Source: Corynespora cassiicola (Eukaryota; Ascomycota; Dothideomycetes; Pleosporales; Corynesporascaceae). Taken from it: DNA of 64,000 nucleotides. Shown here in pieces: positions 43,797-55,969 of this stretch; position 1 is the stretch's first letter, and the number at the start of each line of letters is the position of its first letter. The translations under genes and the position numbers were made by a program. The stretch is from contig JAEUWY010000001.1 of assembly GCA_022059125.1 (NCBI GenBank), forward strand, positions 2,666,001 through 2,730,000, read 5' to 3'. The notes beneath the pieces are model-generated. The model had not been told where the DNA came from, did no database searches, and was given only the letters and a program-made list of their open reading frames with translations.

Positions 43797-44931
43797 GGTG
43801 ATGGTAAGTTAGGATATATGCGGTTGTAGAAGTCTTGCGTAGAGCGGGGTGTTGTGGAGGCGACGAGTGTGTAGGAAGACGAAGGAGGAGAAGCTCAAAA
43901 CACCAAACGAAATTTATATTGTAGTGTGGGTAAACGCTAAAACCCTTCACCGCAAGTGATATAGCAAAACAAACGCCCCTGCATGCGCTAAGACTTGGAC
44001 GCGTTGGGCGCGTTGCTCGGTGTAGTGAAAGTGAGTTTGCAGTCAGACCTGCTCGCGGCCGCTAAGTCCAGACGATGCTTGTTAGAAATGAAAAATCCCC
44101 TTATAGAACGCTCATAATTAAGCTATTGTGTCCCTTATCATGAGCTGCGCCTTGAATGCCACCCTGAAGTTCGGTTCTGCTTGAATCTGTTGATGCTAGA
44201 CGTTTGCACCTCCACCATGCAAAATTTGCAGCCAAAAATTATAGCAATCATTTCTTTGATCTCGGAAATCAGGTGGGAGACATACAATTATCTCAGGCCT
44301 TTGCGAACCTACTGAGATATCTTTCTCGTCCAAGATCTGTACCATCAGCTCGACACTCATGCAATCGCTGTTACAAATCACTTACTCCTTGGCGAAAATC
44401 ATAATCATTTCTGGAAGAATTCATTTTTGGAGCTATAGCAAGTTACTCTTGTCTGAAATTTGAATGTTCCAGTATGGGTGAACCCCCAACACTACTTGAG
44501 AGCTTGCTTCCCGCCTCACAAATTCCACCTCACGTTTACGAATTCACGAGACGCTTCATCATAAAACAAAGACTCAAAGGTACACTAAATAACTACAATA
44601 CTGATTCAAAAGTGGGTATCCCCGTCGTCATGTAAATTTTCCCGAGGTCAACCAATTTGCATGTTCTCACTGCTTTTAGTTCCACTGTCTACAAGTATAT
44701 TTTCCATTTAGTCTTTCTATACATAAAAGAGCCTTGGAAGGAACCATGAGACTCATGGGCATTCTTTTCGGTTCATTGGGATGTACATGGCTTCCTATAC
44801 GCATGAGGAACTCACGTGGCATAAATCAAGAAGGCGACATTGTTCCCAACCAATTTCTTTCCAAGGGGATGATTGACACCGCACTTCTCACACCAACACC
44901 CCCGCTATACATTATTATACACAACGCCACC
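43797..44931. other. Intergenic
   Basis: Promoter of the minus-strand gene and of the plus-strand coiled-coil gene. Short frames at 44196-44404 and 44734-44931 are not supported. Confidence 0.5.
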
Positions 44932-45878
44932 ATGTCTTCCGACGATATCGATAACTCCTTGGACAAACTTTTTCGCTTGATGAACATTTCGCCAGTCGTT
45001 GCACACCAGGAACCTTCGTTGACCGAACACGGCCCCAAAAACACTGGCAATCTTGAACGAAAGTCGAAAGGCCTAGATGGCGAGGAGTTGAAGATTCACC
45101 TTTCAGAGATTGCAGCAGCTGAACAAGAACTCAGAGGTAGAGTTTGTGCGACCTGAATTTCAGTTCGGTTCTGTTGACATTTCAAAAGACAAGGTGCTGG
45201 AACAGAAGGAGCGAATATCTATCCTCGAAGTCGAAAAGGCCAAAATCCAGAAAAATTTTTGGGGACTATAATATCGACGCGGAAGTGAAGCTGATGGAAC
45301 TGAAGGAAGTATTCGACGCTGAAAAGGCAAAAATGCAGAACGAGTTTGGAGACTACAAGACCGAAGCCGAAAAGAAGCAATCGGAACTCATAGAGTCATT
45401 CGAAGCCGAAAGGGCAAACTTCCAAAAAGAGTTCGAAGAGAAAAAGATCCGAGCAGAAGAAGATCTCCGGCGGATAGACAAGTGCATGCACGAGATTTCT
45501 TCGAAAGATGACTTCGTCGTCGCCTGGGAGAGCTGTCGTAAGCTGCTGATCGAGGTCAAGGCGCAGAATGAACAACTCAAAGACGAACTTAGCAACGCTT
45601 ACGCCTTGGTCGATATCAAGGAGCGGGCGATCGGATTTCACCAAGAGATGGAGAGATCAAACAAGCGGCTTGTCGAAGAACTCATTGAGTCCGTGTGTGA
45701 GGTATCAGCAAAAATCAGGGAGGGTATTCGGAATAACCATGAAGGGAAGGGTGGCTTACAACAAGGAAATACCGAAAGAGACTCAAAAGAACAAGCCGAT
45801 ACTCGAAGGGACTCAAAAGATCCAAACTCCGATGATGAAGTCGATGGAAAGATAGATATGCTCGGAATAGGTTATTAG
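44932..45878 (+). pseudogene. Coiled-coil protein gene with a 1-nt frameshift
   Basis: Exon 1 is 44932-45136 and exon 2 starts at 45189 after a 52-nt intron (donor GTAGAG). The frame in exon 2 is lost at about 45251-45264, in an AAAAATTTTTGGGG stretch, and resumes one base out to the stop at 45878. The residues just before the break (KAKIQKNF) and just after (DYNIDAE) match the next repeat (KAKMQNEF, DYKTEAE), so an extra base in the homopolymer is the simplest reading. The protein would be roughly 300 aa, with an acidic N-terminus and a coiled coil of ~30-residue repeats. Sequencing or assembly error is a real possibility. Function unknown. Confidence 0.6.
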
Positions 45879-48445
45879 GTAATGAAAGCGGCTGCTTATT
45901 TGTCGAGAATAGACTGATATTCTTTGCAACTGCCAACATACAAATCTATCACCTTTTTGGCTAGAAATCGCTAACTAATAATGCTCTGTCGACTTAAAAA
46001 ATCAGCTTTCCTGATCATGCCCACATTTCTAGCCCCGTCACCAGAGCCAATGCCCCATCAAGAAATCAAGAAAGCAGGAAAGCGCCAAACTCCCCTAGCC
46101 AGCAACCCAACAATCCAAATCCCCCCTCCACAACCCTCACCCTACATCCCCGTTTGACCCCTCCCCAAAAGCAACAAACGCATATACACACCCGCCGCCA
46201 CAGCAACCCCCTCGATCGCCGACCACAGCACCTACCTACCCCCCAGACCCTTCCAAGATCGCCAGATCCAAATCCTGAATCCAGGCACGTCACCAGGCAT
46301 ATCAGACATAGCGATCGCCGTGGCCATTAAACCCCCGACAAATATCCCGCCCACGACCCCCCCCCCCCTTCCGTTCCGGAGATCCTCGGGCGCCCCACAA
46401 AACAATCATACATGCTCAGCTGTGTGGCAAGGTTGGTCGCCTTGCCCTCGAGGCACGACCAGGCCACGCATAAACGTGGAGAGGTAAGGTGCAAGGGGGA
46501 GGGGGCAGGGCAGGGCAGCCCTATCTAAATACAGTACGTCAGGCGGGTACCTAGGTGGGTAGGTAAGTGTGCACGCACGCATGCACGCACGCATGCACGC
46601 ACCCACTCGACTAGCCAGGGAGATTTGGCAGACAGGCAGTACAGGGGAGGGGGAGGGGGAGTGGATGGGATGGGATGGGACGGGGGAGGGTGCGTGCGCC
46701 GTGGGTCCATCTCGCCCCTATTCGAAAAGGCAATATTCCAGAAGGGGCGAAGAAGGAAATGGAGATGCAAAGGAGGGCCGTGGGTAGGTTTCAAGTAGCG
46801 ACGAGCGCCTTTTTTTCGCAAATCTTTGCGCCTTTTCATCATTCATTCAGGTTTCCCTTTTCTTGCTTTTTTGGCCTGGGAAGGGTGGGCGGTCGCGAGT
46901 GTTACTGCATTTGCGACGAGGTGCATACACGGAGGTGGGCGTGGGGAAGCAAGCCAGCCAGCACGACCAGAAAAAGGTCATTGGCGACTTGATCTGCTTC
47001 CATGTATCGATATCCTTGCCTACGCCAATTTGTCTTCCTCCGCGCCCTTCCGCTTCTTCTTCCCAGGCCTTGGACAGCCCAGCCCAGCCCTGCTCTGCGA
47101 ATTGCATCCCCCAAACCCCCGTATCCCGTATCCACGTCCGTCTTTCAGCCTCAAAACCTCCTAACCCCCGCTAGCTCAGCCCTAAAAATGGGTTCGAGAG
47201 GCTTTTTTTCTTTTTTTCTTTTTCCCCTTCTGTTCCAAGGTTTGCGACTTTTGCGCTTTGCGCGGTCTAGCCCTTTCCATGCTCTTCTTGTCGGTTTCCC
47301 TCTGGCTACTGCGTACACCCTGCCTTGTCTGCCAGCTTGTCTTTCTGGCAGAGGACATGCCATGCCATGCCATCCCGCCCTCGCAGCGTGTCCCGTCTTC
47401 GGGCCGGACGAGTCAAGCCACCTCGGCAGCCAGGATGGTGAATCGCCTCAGCTGGTCTCGCCTCGCCAGGACATGCCCTGCCATGCCGTGCCGTTGCCAT
47501 GCCATGTCGCGTCCACTCAGGGCGGAGCGCGCGTGCGGCCCTTTGTGAATGGCCGGGCTGTTTTGCTTCTTTCCCTTCTCTTCGGCTCGCTACTCCATAT
47601 ACGGGGATACCTACATACTGCATACCACGCCACCCGATCTATATGGGCCTTTGCTGCCATCTAACTCACTGCCTATACGTTAGCCGTAGCTTCACTTTCC
47701 CCAACATTCACCATAGACGAACAGGGCAAGCAAAGGAAGAAAGGTAGAGGGAAAAAAAAGAGTTTGATGCATTCCGCGGTCCCCACTATCTGGCTCTCGC
47801 CCACGACTCATTTCCCACCGGCCGGGCGCTGCCACGTACCTCTTCACTGCGCCCGTTTGACAGCTAACCTCCTCTGCTCCACTCCACTCCCTCGCATGCA
47901 ACAACGACAACAACAACAAAATAAGAGGACATGTGGGTATCAACATAGCCAAACCTGCCACTCGGCATTCCTGAACAGAAAGAGAGAGAAACATATAAAG
48001 AGAACGGTTGATAGTAGTCGGGGCCCTTGTTGAAGGCCTGGTGTGGCGCCAGCCCCGACTCTCCAATATTAAAGCATTTGTGTGTGTGTGTTGTGTGTGC
48101 GTATGATGTGTGTTCAGCCTTGCAGCCTTCTGAATCTAATAGTCGTTCCAAGGAAATTGGTGTTGATGCACCGCACCTCATACTGGGGCATGATAAAAAT
48201 TTGGCAAAAAAGGGCGGATGAGGAAAAAAAAAGACACACATCAGGAAGGAACAGCAGTATGGTACAAAAAAGCCCCAACCGCATGATGTGCAGACCAACC
48301 TAAAAAAAAAAAAACACCCGCCAGCGCCGTACGTCCCGTGCTGATGCCAATTCAGGGCGAGCAAAAAAAAAAAACAAGACTGATTAATAAAAAACTTTTT
48401 CTGTCCTGGCATGCTGTTCGATATAAAACAGAAACGATTAACGTA
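45879..48445. other. Long GC-rich intergenic region with simple repeats
   Basis: About 2.6 kb with no recognisable gene. It has a GCACGCATGCAC repeat at 46570-46600, a TACCTAGGTGGGTAGGTA word at about 46548-46566, TGCCATGCCATGCC-like repeats near 47355-47510, a GT-rich run at 48079-48100, and A runs of 12 or 13 at about 48302 and 48363. Part is likely the long 3' UTR of the ERF4-like gene. Long frames across it (for example 47002-47664) look like low-complexity by-products. Confidence 0.55.
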
Positions 48446-50233
48446 TTACGAGGGAATCGCAACGGGAGAGCCGGAGCTGACCTGGAGGGTCGGGGTGACG
48501 GGGTACTGATTATATCCGGACTGCTGCTGTTGGGATGTTGGATTCTGATAGTCGTCGGTGCCGGGGCGCGACGAGGTGCCAGTGTCTGGGCCTAGATGGG
48601 GGTCTGGGATCTGAAAGTCGAGCTGTACAGCGTTAGCAGAGTCGATTAGAAAAAGATTTGTGGACCTCTGTCATACCGTCAGGTACCCAGTCCTCCGCAG
48701 CGGGATGATCTTGACGCCCTCCTTCTCTCCACACTCATGGTTCCAGTCCTCAATCCACCGCTCGAGGTCGGCCAATTGACGTTTCACGTGTGTCAGGCCC
48801 GCATCGTCCCACAGCCAAAAGGTAGCCACCCCCATGACGGCATCCAGCCAAGCGCGGAAGCTGAAGGGATTGAACACGTCGACGAGCGTGTCGTTGATCT
48901 TCTTGACAACCCGGCGGAACTCGTCCTCGGTAATGAGCGGGTCCAGAATCTCAGGGTACAGGTTCGCAAACGTCGGGGCCAGGTCGCCCTTGACCATCCA
49001 ATCGCGGCGGATGCGGATGATGCGCGTGCTCTCGTACAATTCCGAGTCCATTGGCACATGGGGGTTCAGGTGGGGGAAGCACGGGTGCGAGGGGCCCCAG
49101 GCATACTCGGAAGTGTCATCGCCGTCGCCGTCACCCTCGCCGTGGGCGGAGGCGGTGCGCGAGTGCATCGAGGCAGGGCGCGAGCCCGGGAGCGAGATCC
49201 TGCCAGGCTCGGAGTGGCGGTGCTTTGCGTCGGGGTCGTCGGCGGGGTTGGTGACACCCGGAGCAACAGCGGCAGCAGCAGCAGCAGCCTCATCTGCAGG
49301 CGCGCCGGGGCGGGCGGCCGCATGGACGGGTTGGGGTTCCACGGGCATGTTGAGGCGCGGCGAATGCGGCGGCAGCGAGTTGCGATCACGCGGCAGGCCG
49401 ACCGATGCACTGTCGCCGCCGGTGGAGCGTTCCACGACAAGAGAGGAATTGGCAGGGCTCTGGCGACTGCGGCGCTGCTCGGGCAGGGTCAGCAGCGGGT
49501 ACTCGTCGCGGCCGAGGTAGCTGTCTGCGCGCGGGCGCTGGACGGGGACGTTGGGCAGGGCGAGCTGGCGCGGCGACGAGTTGATGGGATTCCAGAGGCG
49601 CGAGCTGGGCTGGCGGGGCGGGGCGTGCTGGTGGTACAGCGACGAGAGGTCGATGCCGAAGATGCGGTTGGTCAAGCTCCAGCGGACGGGCGGCGCAGTC
49701 TCCTGTTCCAGGACCGACTCGCCGTGGGAAGCCGTTGTTGCGAGGATGGTGGGAGCGGGAGCGTGAGCGGTGGCGGAGGGCGACGTGGTGCCGGGCGAGG
49801 AGCAAAGGGGCGGGCTTTGCGCAGGCGCAGGACGAGACGGAGCCGCAAGAGCTGCCTGTGGTGGTCGACGTCGGGGCTTTTGGCTGCCGATGGCCTGAGC
49901 ACGTGCATCGAGAGGTCCAGCCGCTGCGAGGGGGCCAGGCGAGGGGCGACGAGGGACGGCGACGGGGGGTGGAGCGACGTGGAGTCGTGCTAGCGGCGGC
50001 GACGGGCTGGTGACGACGGTGGGAGGAGGAGGAGGATGGATGGGCAGAGGAGGGGGAGGGGGGGTTGAAGAGGAGTAGTGGTGTGCTAGTAGCAGTGGCA
50101 GTGGCAGCAGCAGCAGCAGCAGCAAGACAAGAGTCAATTCCGTCTCAGGACCAGGACGCCATCGAGTCTTTATCGGGGGTGGGCACGCCAGGCGGCGGGT
50201 CGACTCTGCTTTTTGAACCGGCAAAGGCGTCAC
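48446..50233 (-). CDS. ERF4 / golgin subfamily A member 7-like protein
   Basis: Coding exons 50233 (approximate)-48677 and 48622-48446; the intron is 54 nt (GTATGA donor, CTAAC branch, TACAG acceptor). The conserved ERF4/GOLGA7 domain spans SHPCFPHLNPHVP, then RIIRIRRDW...GDLAPTFANLYP, then ITEDEFRRVVKKIND, then NPFSFRAWLDAVMGVATFWLW. In yeast, Erf4 (Shr5) partners the DHHC enzyme Erf2 to palmitoylate Ras at the ER; GOLGA7 does the same for ZDHHC9. Upstream is a Pro/Ser/Ala-rich region. The start is unresolved: no in-frame ATG lies before 49349, and the open frame has a GTG at 50233, so an upstream exon is probable. The last exon adds a Gln/Pro/Ser-rich tail. Confidence 0.8.
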
Positions 50234-52627
50234 AAATTTCGAATCCAGGCTCGGGCACAGGCACAGGCGCAGGCGCAGGCGCAGGCTCAGTCAGGCACAG
50301 GCGGAGGCGGGCTCACGACGACCGGCACACGCACACAGGCAGCACACAGGCACGACGCAGGCTCTCGTACATGGTTGACACCAGCCCAGCCCCCGCTGCC
50401 CCCAGCTGCTCTGGCTCGTCCTGCCAGGCACCGCCGGCTCTGCGGCCGCCGCCCTGGGCCAGCGCCAGGAACGCCCATTCGGCGGCTTGGTCCAACATGC
50501 ACCCCCCTGCTGCCCGCGCCCTGCCCGCGCTCCACCCCGGCGCATGAACTCTGCGGCCGCTCCCATCGCGACCTGCTTTTCCCACCATTCGCGGCCATGT
50601 CGCCACTGGCACCTGCATTGGCGGCGGCGGTTGCGTCCCTCGAAGCACACTCGTATACGCAGCGGTGCCCATCTGCTTCTGCTGCCCGCTGTCCCAGGTA
50701 CGCTCCTCGACCTCAACCTCGGCTCCCTCTGGAAAAACGGTCCCGCCGATCCGCAACCCAACCTCACACTCCCCAAACCCTAACCCTTCACCATCCCCCG
50801 TGCCGCACCGCCCGTTTTTTTCATCCTCCTCCAATCTTTCCCTTCATTCTTGGTCCCGCCTAGCCCAAACGATAAAGGGAAAAAAAAGAGGGTTAGACCC
50901 GCGAGAGACCACCGAGCTGGCCGCGCCAAAATCATAAAAAAAAAAAAAAGGCCCGCCGAGAGGCCCTGCACACGCTGCAGACGCAGAGCATAGACGCGGC
51001 AAGGTCGCCAGGCTGCCGGTCAGTCTTCCAGCAGGAGAATAAGAGAGAGCGCCTCTTCCGTAAGCGTCCACCCACAGCAGCGGCAGCGGAGCGCTCTCCC
51101 ACCCGCCGTTGCGGCTCAGGTCCCCTTCTCCCTTTCCCTTTCCCTTTTCTTCCCCAATGCGAGGAAATGAGCAAAGGCGAGGCAAGGCCGCCCGATCGGC
51201 TGGAGCTGAGGCTGGGCTTGCGGATCGCCTGGGGCCATTACATACATGGTCGCGTGGTTGGATGTGGAAACACTTCCGCACGAACTTTGTCGCCGTGGGT
51301 ACTCTGCCAGCGATGCTGTACCGTCCCATTCAGCTCCAGAAATAGCACTGCATCGCATAGCCATCTCCATATTTTAACCCTCTCCATGTACCACCAAAGA
51401 ATTCCCTACATGATTGCATTTTCTCTCGTCCACCAAGCATCCCTGCCCGCACGTCTGTGTTTCGACATGGGTCGCTCGCTAGTCATTCACAACTACTTTC
51501 CTCCCTCCCCCCCATCCTTATCCCTATACCTAACCCCCCTTCCTCTGCCGCCATTACATGTCAATTGCATGCATCCTCTGCTAGCCGCTGCAACGCCGTG
51601 CATTCCGTCTCCCCGGACCCTGCGCGTCCGCATACATACACCTCAGCCCAGCCCTGCGACCCCAGCATGACGTACGTACATATGCAGGGCGCCGTGGGCC
51701 GCGCATTTCCATCCACGTCAACACCACCACTCGCACTCGCACTCACACTCGCACTCACACTCACACACGCGTGTATCCCTCATCCGAATTAAACGGTATT
51801 AATTAACTAACAGATATATGTATATATCTTGGACATGGCCAGCCAGGACGGGACAGGCACGACAAGAACAGCCCACATGCCTGCTTCCCCCCTCAAGGCC
51901 AAGTTATACATGAATGTGAGAATTGGAAAAAAAAAGAGAGAGATATCCCTGGTTGCCGTATTTGACCTTTTTATGATCCCATCCCTGCCCATGCCCCCCC
52001 TAAACCCAATCCAAGTCCGCACATTCCGCAACAAACGCCCAATACATTACGATGTGAAAGGGCGACATCCGAACAGGGAAATCGTGTCCCCCCCCCTCCG
52101 AGAATGGTACAGCCAGCCCTGGTTGGTCCCTCCCCCGGTGCCGCCGGTCTGTGCGACGGGTCACGAGGATCCAGAATGGGAAACCTTGGAAGGAGGGGTG
52201 GGTACAGTTTTTTTTTTCCTCGAAAAGCGTGACGTAGCGTAGCGTAAGCCGTAATGTTTCTTTTGTGTCTGGTTGCAAGATTTGTGGGACGAGGAAGAAA
52301 GAGAGAGCGAGAAGATGAGTAATAAGGGTGCCTTTTTGGTGGAAAAAAAAAAAGGGACGAGGAGCAGCACATATGGGAATCCCTGGGAATAGGATCTACC
52401 ATGGCTCCTTGCCGAATCCCCAAGGCCTTGCTCAAAGCAAGATGAGAGAAAAGGTCGTCGGTGCGTAAATGAGGTAGATGGGTAGGTAGTTCATATTACC
52501 ATGTACCAAAGATCGTCTCGGCAGCGCATCCGTGTCGTTGCATTTGTGTGTGTGTATGTTTTTTTTTTTCAATCCTCTATCCCTCTCCTCTCCCTCTTTT
52601 CCCCCGGCCGGCCAACCAACCGACCGG
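50234..52627. other. Long GC-rich intergenic region
   Basis: Upstream of ERF4 and downstream of the DUF4203-type gene. It probably contains an upstream exon of ERF4 and its promoter. Seen: a CAGGCGCAGG-type repeat at about 50250-50290, A runs near 50937 and T or A runs near 52208 and 52343, and a CTCGCACTCACA-type repeat around 51725-51770. No other gene is recognised. Confidence 0.5.
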
Positions 52628-55600
52628 CTACTGCGGCGCCTTCTTGTTGGCAGCCGCCTGCATCCGCCGCATAGCCTCGCGATGCGCATCCATCATTTGC
52701 TCGCTGCGCATCATGTTTCCCATGAGCGTCTCACGCCTGTGCGCCTCCTTGTCGCGCATCTCGCGCTCCACCTCCTTTTGCCGCGTCTCATTCATGATGG
52801 CCGCCCGCCGCGCCTCCACGTCTGCCGTCGCCATGGCCATCTCCGCCGGTGGGCCCGAGGCGTCCTTTTGGATGGCTTCGCGCCAGCCCGCGAGGAGGGC
52901 TTCGCGCCGCTGGTCCTCGCCGGGTCCCGTGCCCGACGTGCGCCGCGGCTGGTGCGAGTCGAAGCCCTGGAGCTGGACGCGGTTCCCCTGCTGCCACTGC
53001 TGGGACGCCGACGGCGGCTTCTGGTGCTGGAGCATGCGTCTGCGCTGGGCCAGGGTGAGGTTTTCGTGCTCGGCCACGGCGGTGACGAGGTTTGTTGTGC
53101 CCGCGTAGGGCGTTGGGGATGTGACTATGCGGCTGCGGGCCAGGGCGTTGCGTTCGCTAATCAGAGTATTCGAGGGGATGGGGGCAGGGGAGAATCGTCC
53201 ACTTGCGGGATCGCCTGCCGAGTATGTGGGGGAGAGTGGAGCGCCCGAGTACGTGGGGGCATGGTTGGTGGATGCTCTCCGCACGCCTCTGCCCTGTGCC
53301 AGTGAGCCAGTCCGCGCTACACCGCCCGCAGCAAGGGCCGACGGTGTCCTCTTGTGATTTGGCTCTTGCTGAGACATCTTCGAGTAGTTGGAATCTGATC
53401 GGATGAGCTTGCTATTTCGATATGTGGTGCTGTCGCCTGATATCCTTCTCGACGTTCTCCTTGTCGATTGCAGAGGGTTGATAATCTCTTCACTGACCGG
53501 AACTGGCCGCTCTTGCGATCCATGATCCAATTGTGCTCCAGGAGAGCCTGGCTCGGCAATGCTGTCGAGCTCTGGCTTCTCGGCAGCCTCCAGATGCTTC
53601 GCCCATTCATTTGTTCTGTATGAGAGAGCAACCTTGGAAAATTTGTCGGGTAGTGTTCCCTTGAGGCTGCTGTTGTGCGATTCTGAAGCAACAGAAGGGG
53701 CACCGGATGCTGATGATGACTTGGATTTCTTGCCTTGTGAAATGTCATCCTGAAGCGCAGGGGCAATCTTGTCCGGGCGGTTGTGAGGGTCAGACAGGGA
53801 GCCTACTTGGGAGCGCAGCTCTGCAGGCTTGGGGTCGGTGCTGACAGTCAAGGACTGCCGCACGGCTGGCTTTGGTGCAGATTCATTGGAACCTGATTGT
53901 GAGACTAATGTGGTGTTTTGGTCGTCAGTGCCGGTCACTTGAGTCGCGCTCGAATCCACAGACATGGGAGAAGCAGCAGCAGTCGCTGGTACATCAGCCA
54001 GCTTCTGATCCACCGGCGACTGTGGAGGCGACAGTTCTGCAAGGGATATCACATCGACGTCATCATCTAGGGTCGCAGCAACAGACGACGCCCGATCGTC
54101 CTCGACATGTGGAATCATAAAACTCCTCTCGGGATCGGCATGGTCGATAGACATGCGCCCTCCAGAGTAGCGTTTCGAGCCGGACATGCCGGACAAACGC
54201 TTGACAAACGATCTACGGTCGACCGATCTGCGGTTATTTCCAGAAACAGACTCATGGACGGATGGCTCCGGGATCGCCGACACCGAAGAGTTGTCGCCAT
54301 CGTTACTCTTCGTTTCTTCTTCTTCCGGGACTTTGAATGGCAAAGGGACGACGACGGGTGGTGGAGGGGGCACCAAATCACGTGGCGAGCTCTTTGCAGA
54401 GTCTGAGCGGTTGATTCCACCAGCAGGCAACGTATCGCTGTCTCGATTTGTTGGCTGGTTGTTGTAGACGACGGAAGCCCTCCGAGACACAGGCACCGGA
54501 TTTCCTTGCTCATCAATTTCGCAGATCTCGTCGTCTGCCAGAACCTTTACCGTATAGCCAGGGCCCGCATGCGTGTAAGCACCATTGGGTTGGGCGATAG
54601 TTTCTTTGCTGTCGCCGATGGAGTCCCCCTTGATGCTGGAAGACGTCTTGGGCGTTCCGTCGGCCGAGTTCATGCCCTTGTCTCCGTACGCTGCCTCCCA
54701 CTGCGCGCGTTCCTTGGCAAAATTGTCCTCAATCTTGCGGCCAAGCTCTTCCTCTTCCTGCTCTTGTTGGCGTTCGCGCTCAATGCGCTGATTAGCGGTC
54801 TTGTCCCGACGCTCCTTGATTAGTTTCCAGAGTCGTAGCTGAGAGATGATACCGAATAGGGTAATTAAGACAACACAGGCTATCTCGACTCTGATAGCCC
54901 TAGTAATTGGATAAGTATTAGTGTTCAAAGGAAATGTATCGTCGTTCAAGTCTGACCCGTCAGTCATGTTACGCAGCAACTAGAGGAAATACTCACTCCA
55001 TAGGTAAAGCCAAAACTCTTTCCAGCCAGCACGGCTGAGACAGTCAACTCCGAGCATGGTGATGGTGCCTCCAGCAAAGGAGATGCATCCTATCAAGCCA
55101 TACGTACGAGTGTAATGGCTAAAAGACAAGGAGTATCCGGCAGCGGAAAAGGATCCAATAAAGATTGCTCGGCCAGTTGATGAAGTAATTAAGCCTCCAT
55201 CCTTGGTGGTCAAGAACCACATGGCGATACAAAAGCCGCCCAGCATGCATCCAAGGCCCTCGGTGATATCCGCAAATGCGAGAGAGATGCCGCCGAAGAT
55301 TATGCCAGTGAAGAAGGCGGCAATAAAGAAGGCGCCTTGGATAGCATCCGTGACAGGCGGGTTCATCAAGTAGATGATGAGCACCGTCACGGCAAGGCTG
55401 GTCAGGTACGCTCCGGAGAAGAAGACGTAGACCCTTGCCGATGTCAGTATAGGACCCACGCAATCCCGGACGACCATACCATTTATTTTTTATTCCGATG
55501 ACGGCGTATACGGCTCCGGATATCATCAAGATGGTCCCCGCCAGGCCCATTGCCGGCGTGACCTTCGGCTTGATGGGCAGTGGGTTCTCCTCATCCACCG

Positions 55601-55969
55601 CCGCAGCTGTACATGGTCAGATTGGATCCTGGAACATTTATCAGACAACTTACGCGTCGTCTCTACTGGCAGAGGCTCATTGGAAGTTGCAGTGGCAGGT
55701 ACCTTCATCAAGGTGGTGCTAGGAGTTACTGTGATGGATGCGGTGGATTCGGCCTCTCCCGTGGCAGAGGGGGTTTCAGATTCTGCCCTGGATCTCGATG
55801 CCTCCTGGGTAGGCTCCGGAGTCGCAGATTTTGGAGGGCTGTCATCGACAGTGGACGCTGCCGAGGGACTGTCATCTTGTCGGATTACTAGTGGATAGCG
55901 GGCTGCTGACACGCCATGTAGACAAACGACGAGCGCAAAAAGGACGAGCAGGAAACGATGGGACCGCAT
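52628..55969 (-). CDS. TMEM198 / DUF4203-type multi-pass membrane protein
   Basis: Four exons: 55969-55654, 55606-55480, 55433-54997 and 54951-52628 (introns of 47, 46 and 45 nt), giving 1,067 aa. A signal peptide is likely at the start (SHRFLLVLFALVVCLHGVSA), followed by a Ser/Thr/Glu-rich lumenal or extracellular stretch. A run of seven or so hydrophobic helices occupies about residues 120-340, with GGISLAFADITEGLGCMLGGF and SFSAAGYSLSF, matching TM7S3/TM198-like domains. The rest (about 700 residues) is a charged, Ser/Thr/Pro-rich cytoplasmic tail with an early coiled-coil (QRIERERQQEQEEEELGR). Human TMEM198 helps Wnt signalling; in fungi the role is unknown. Plasma membrane or endomembrane is expected. 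Confidence 0.85.

Noticed and set aside
47002..47664. 220-codon plus-strand frame in GC-rich spacer
   Set aside because: Low-complexity Pro/Ser/Ala-rich and overlaps other equally long frames; no motif.
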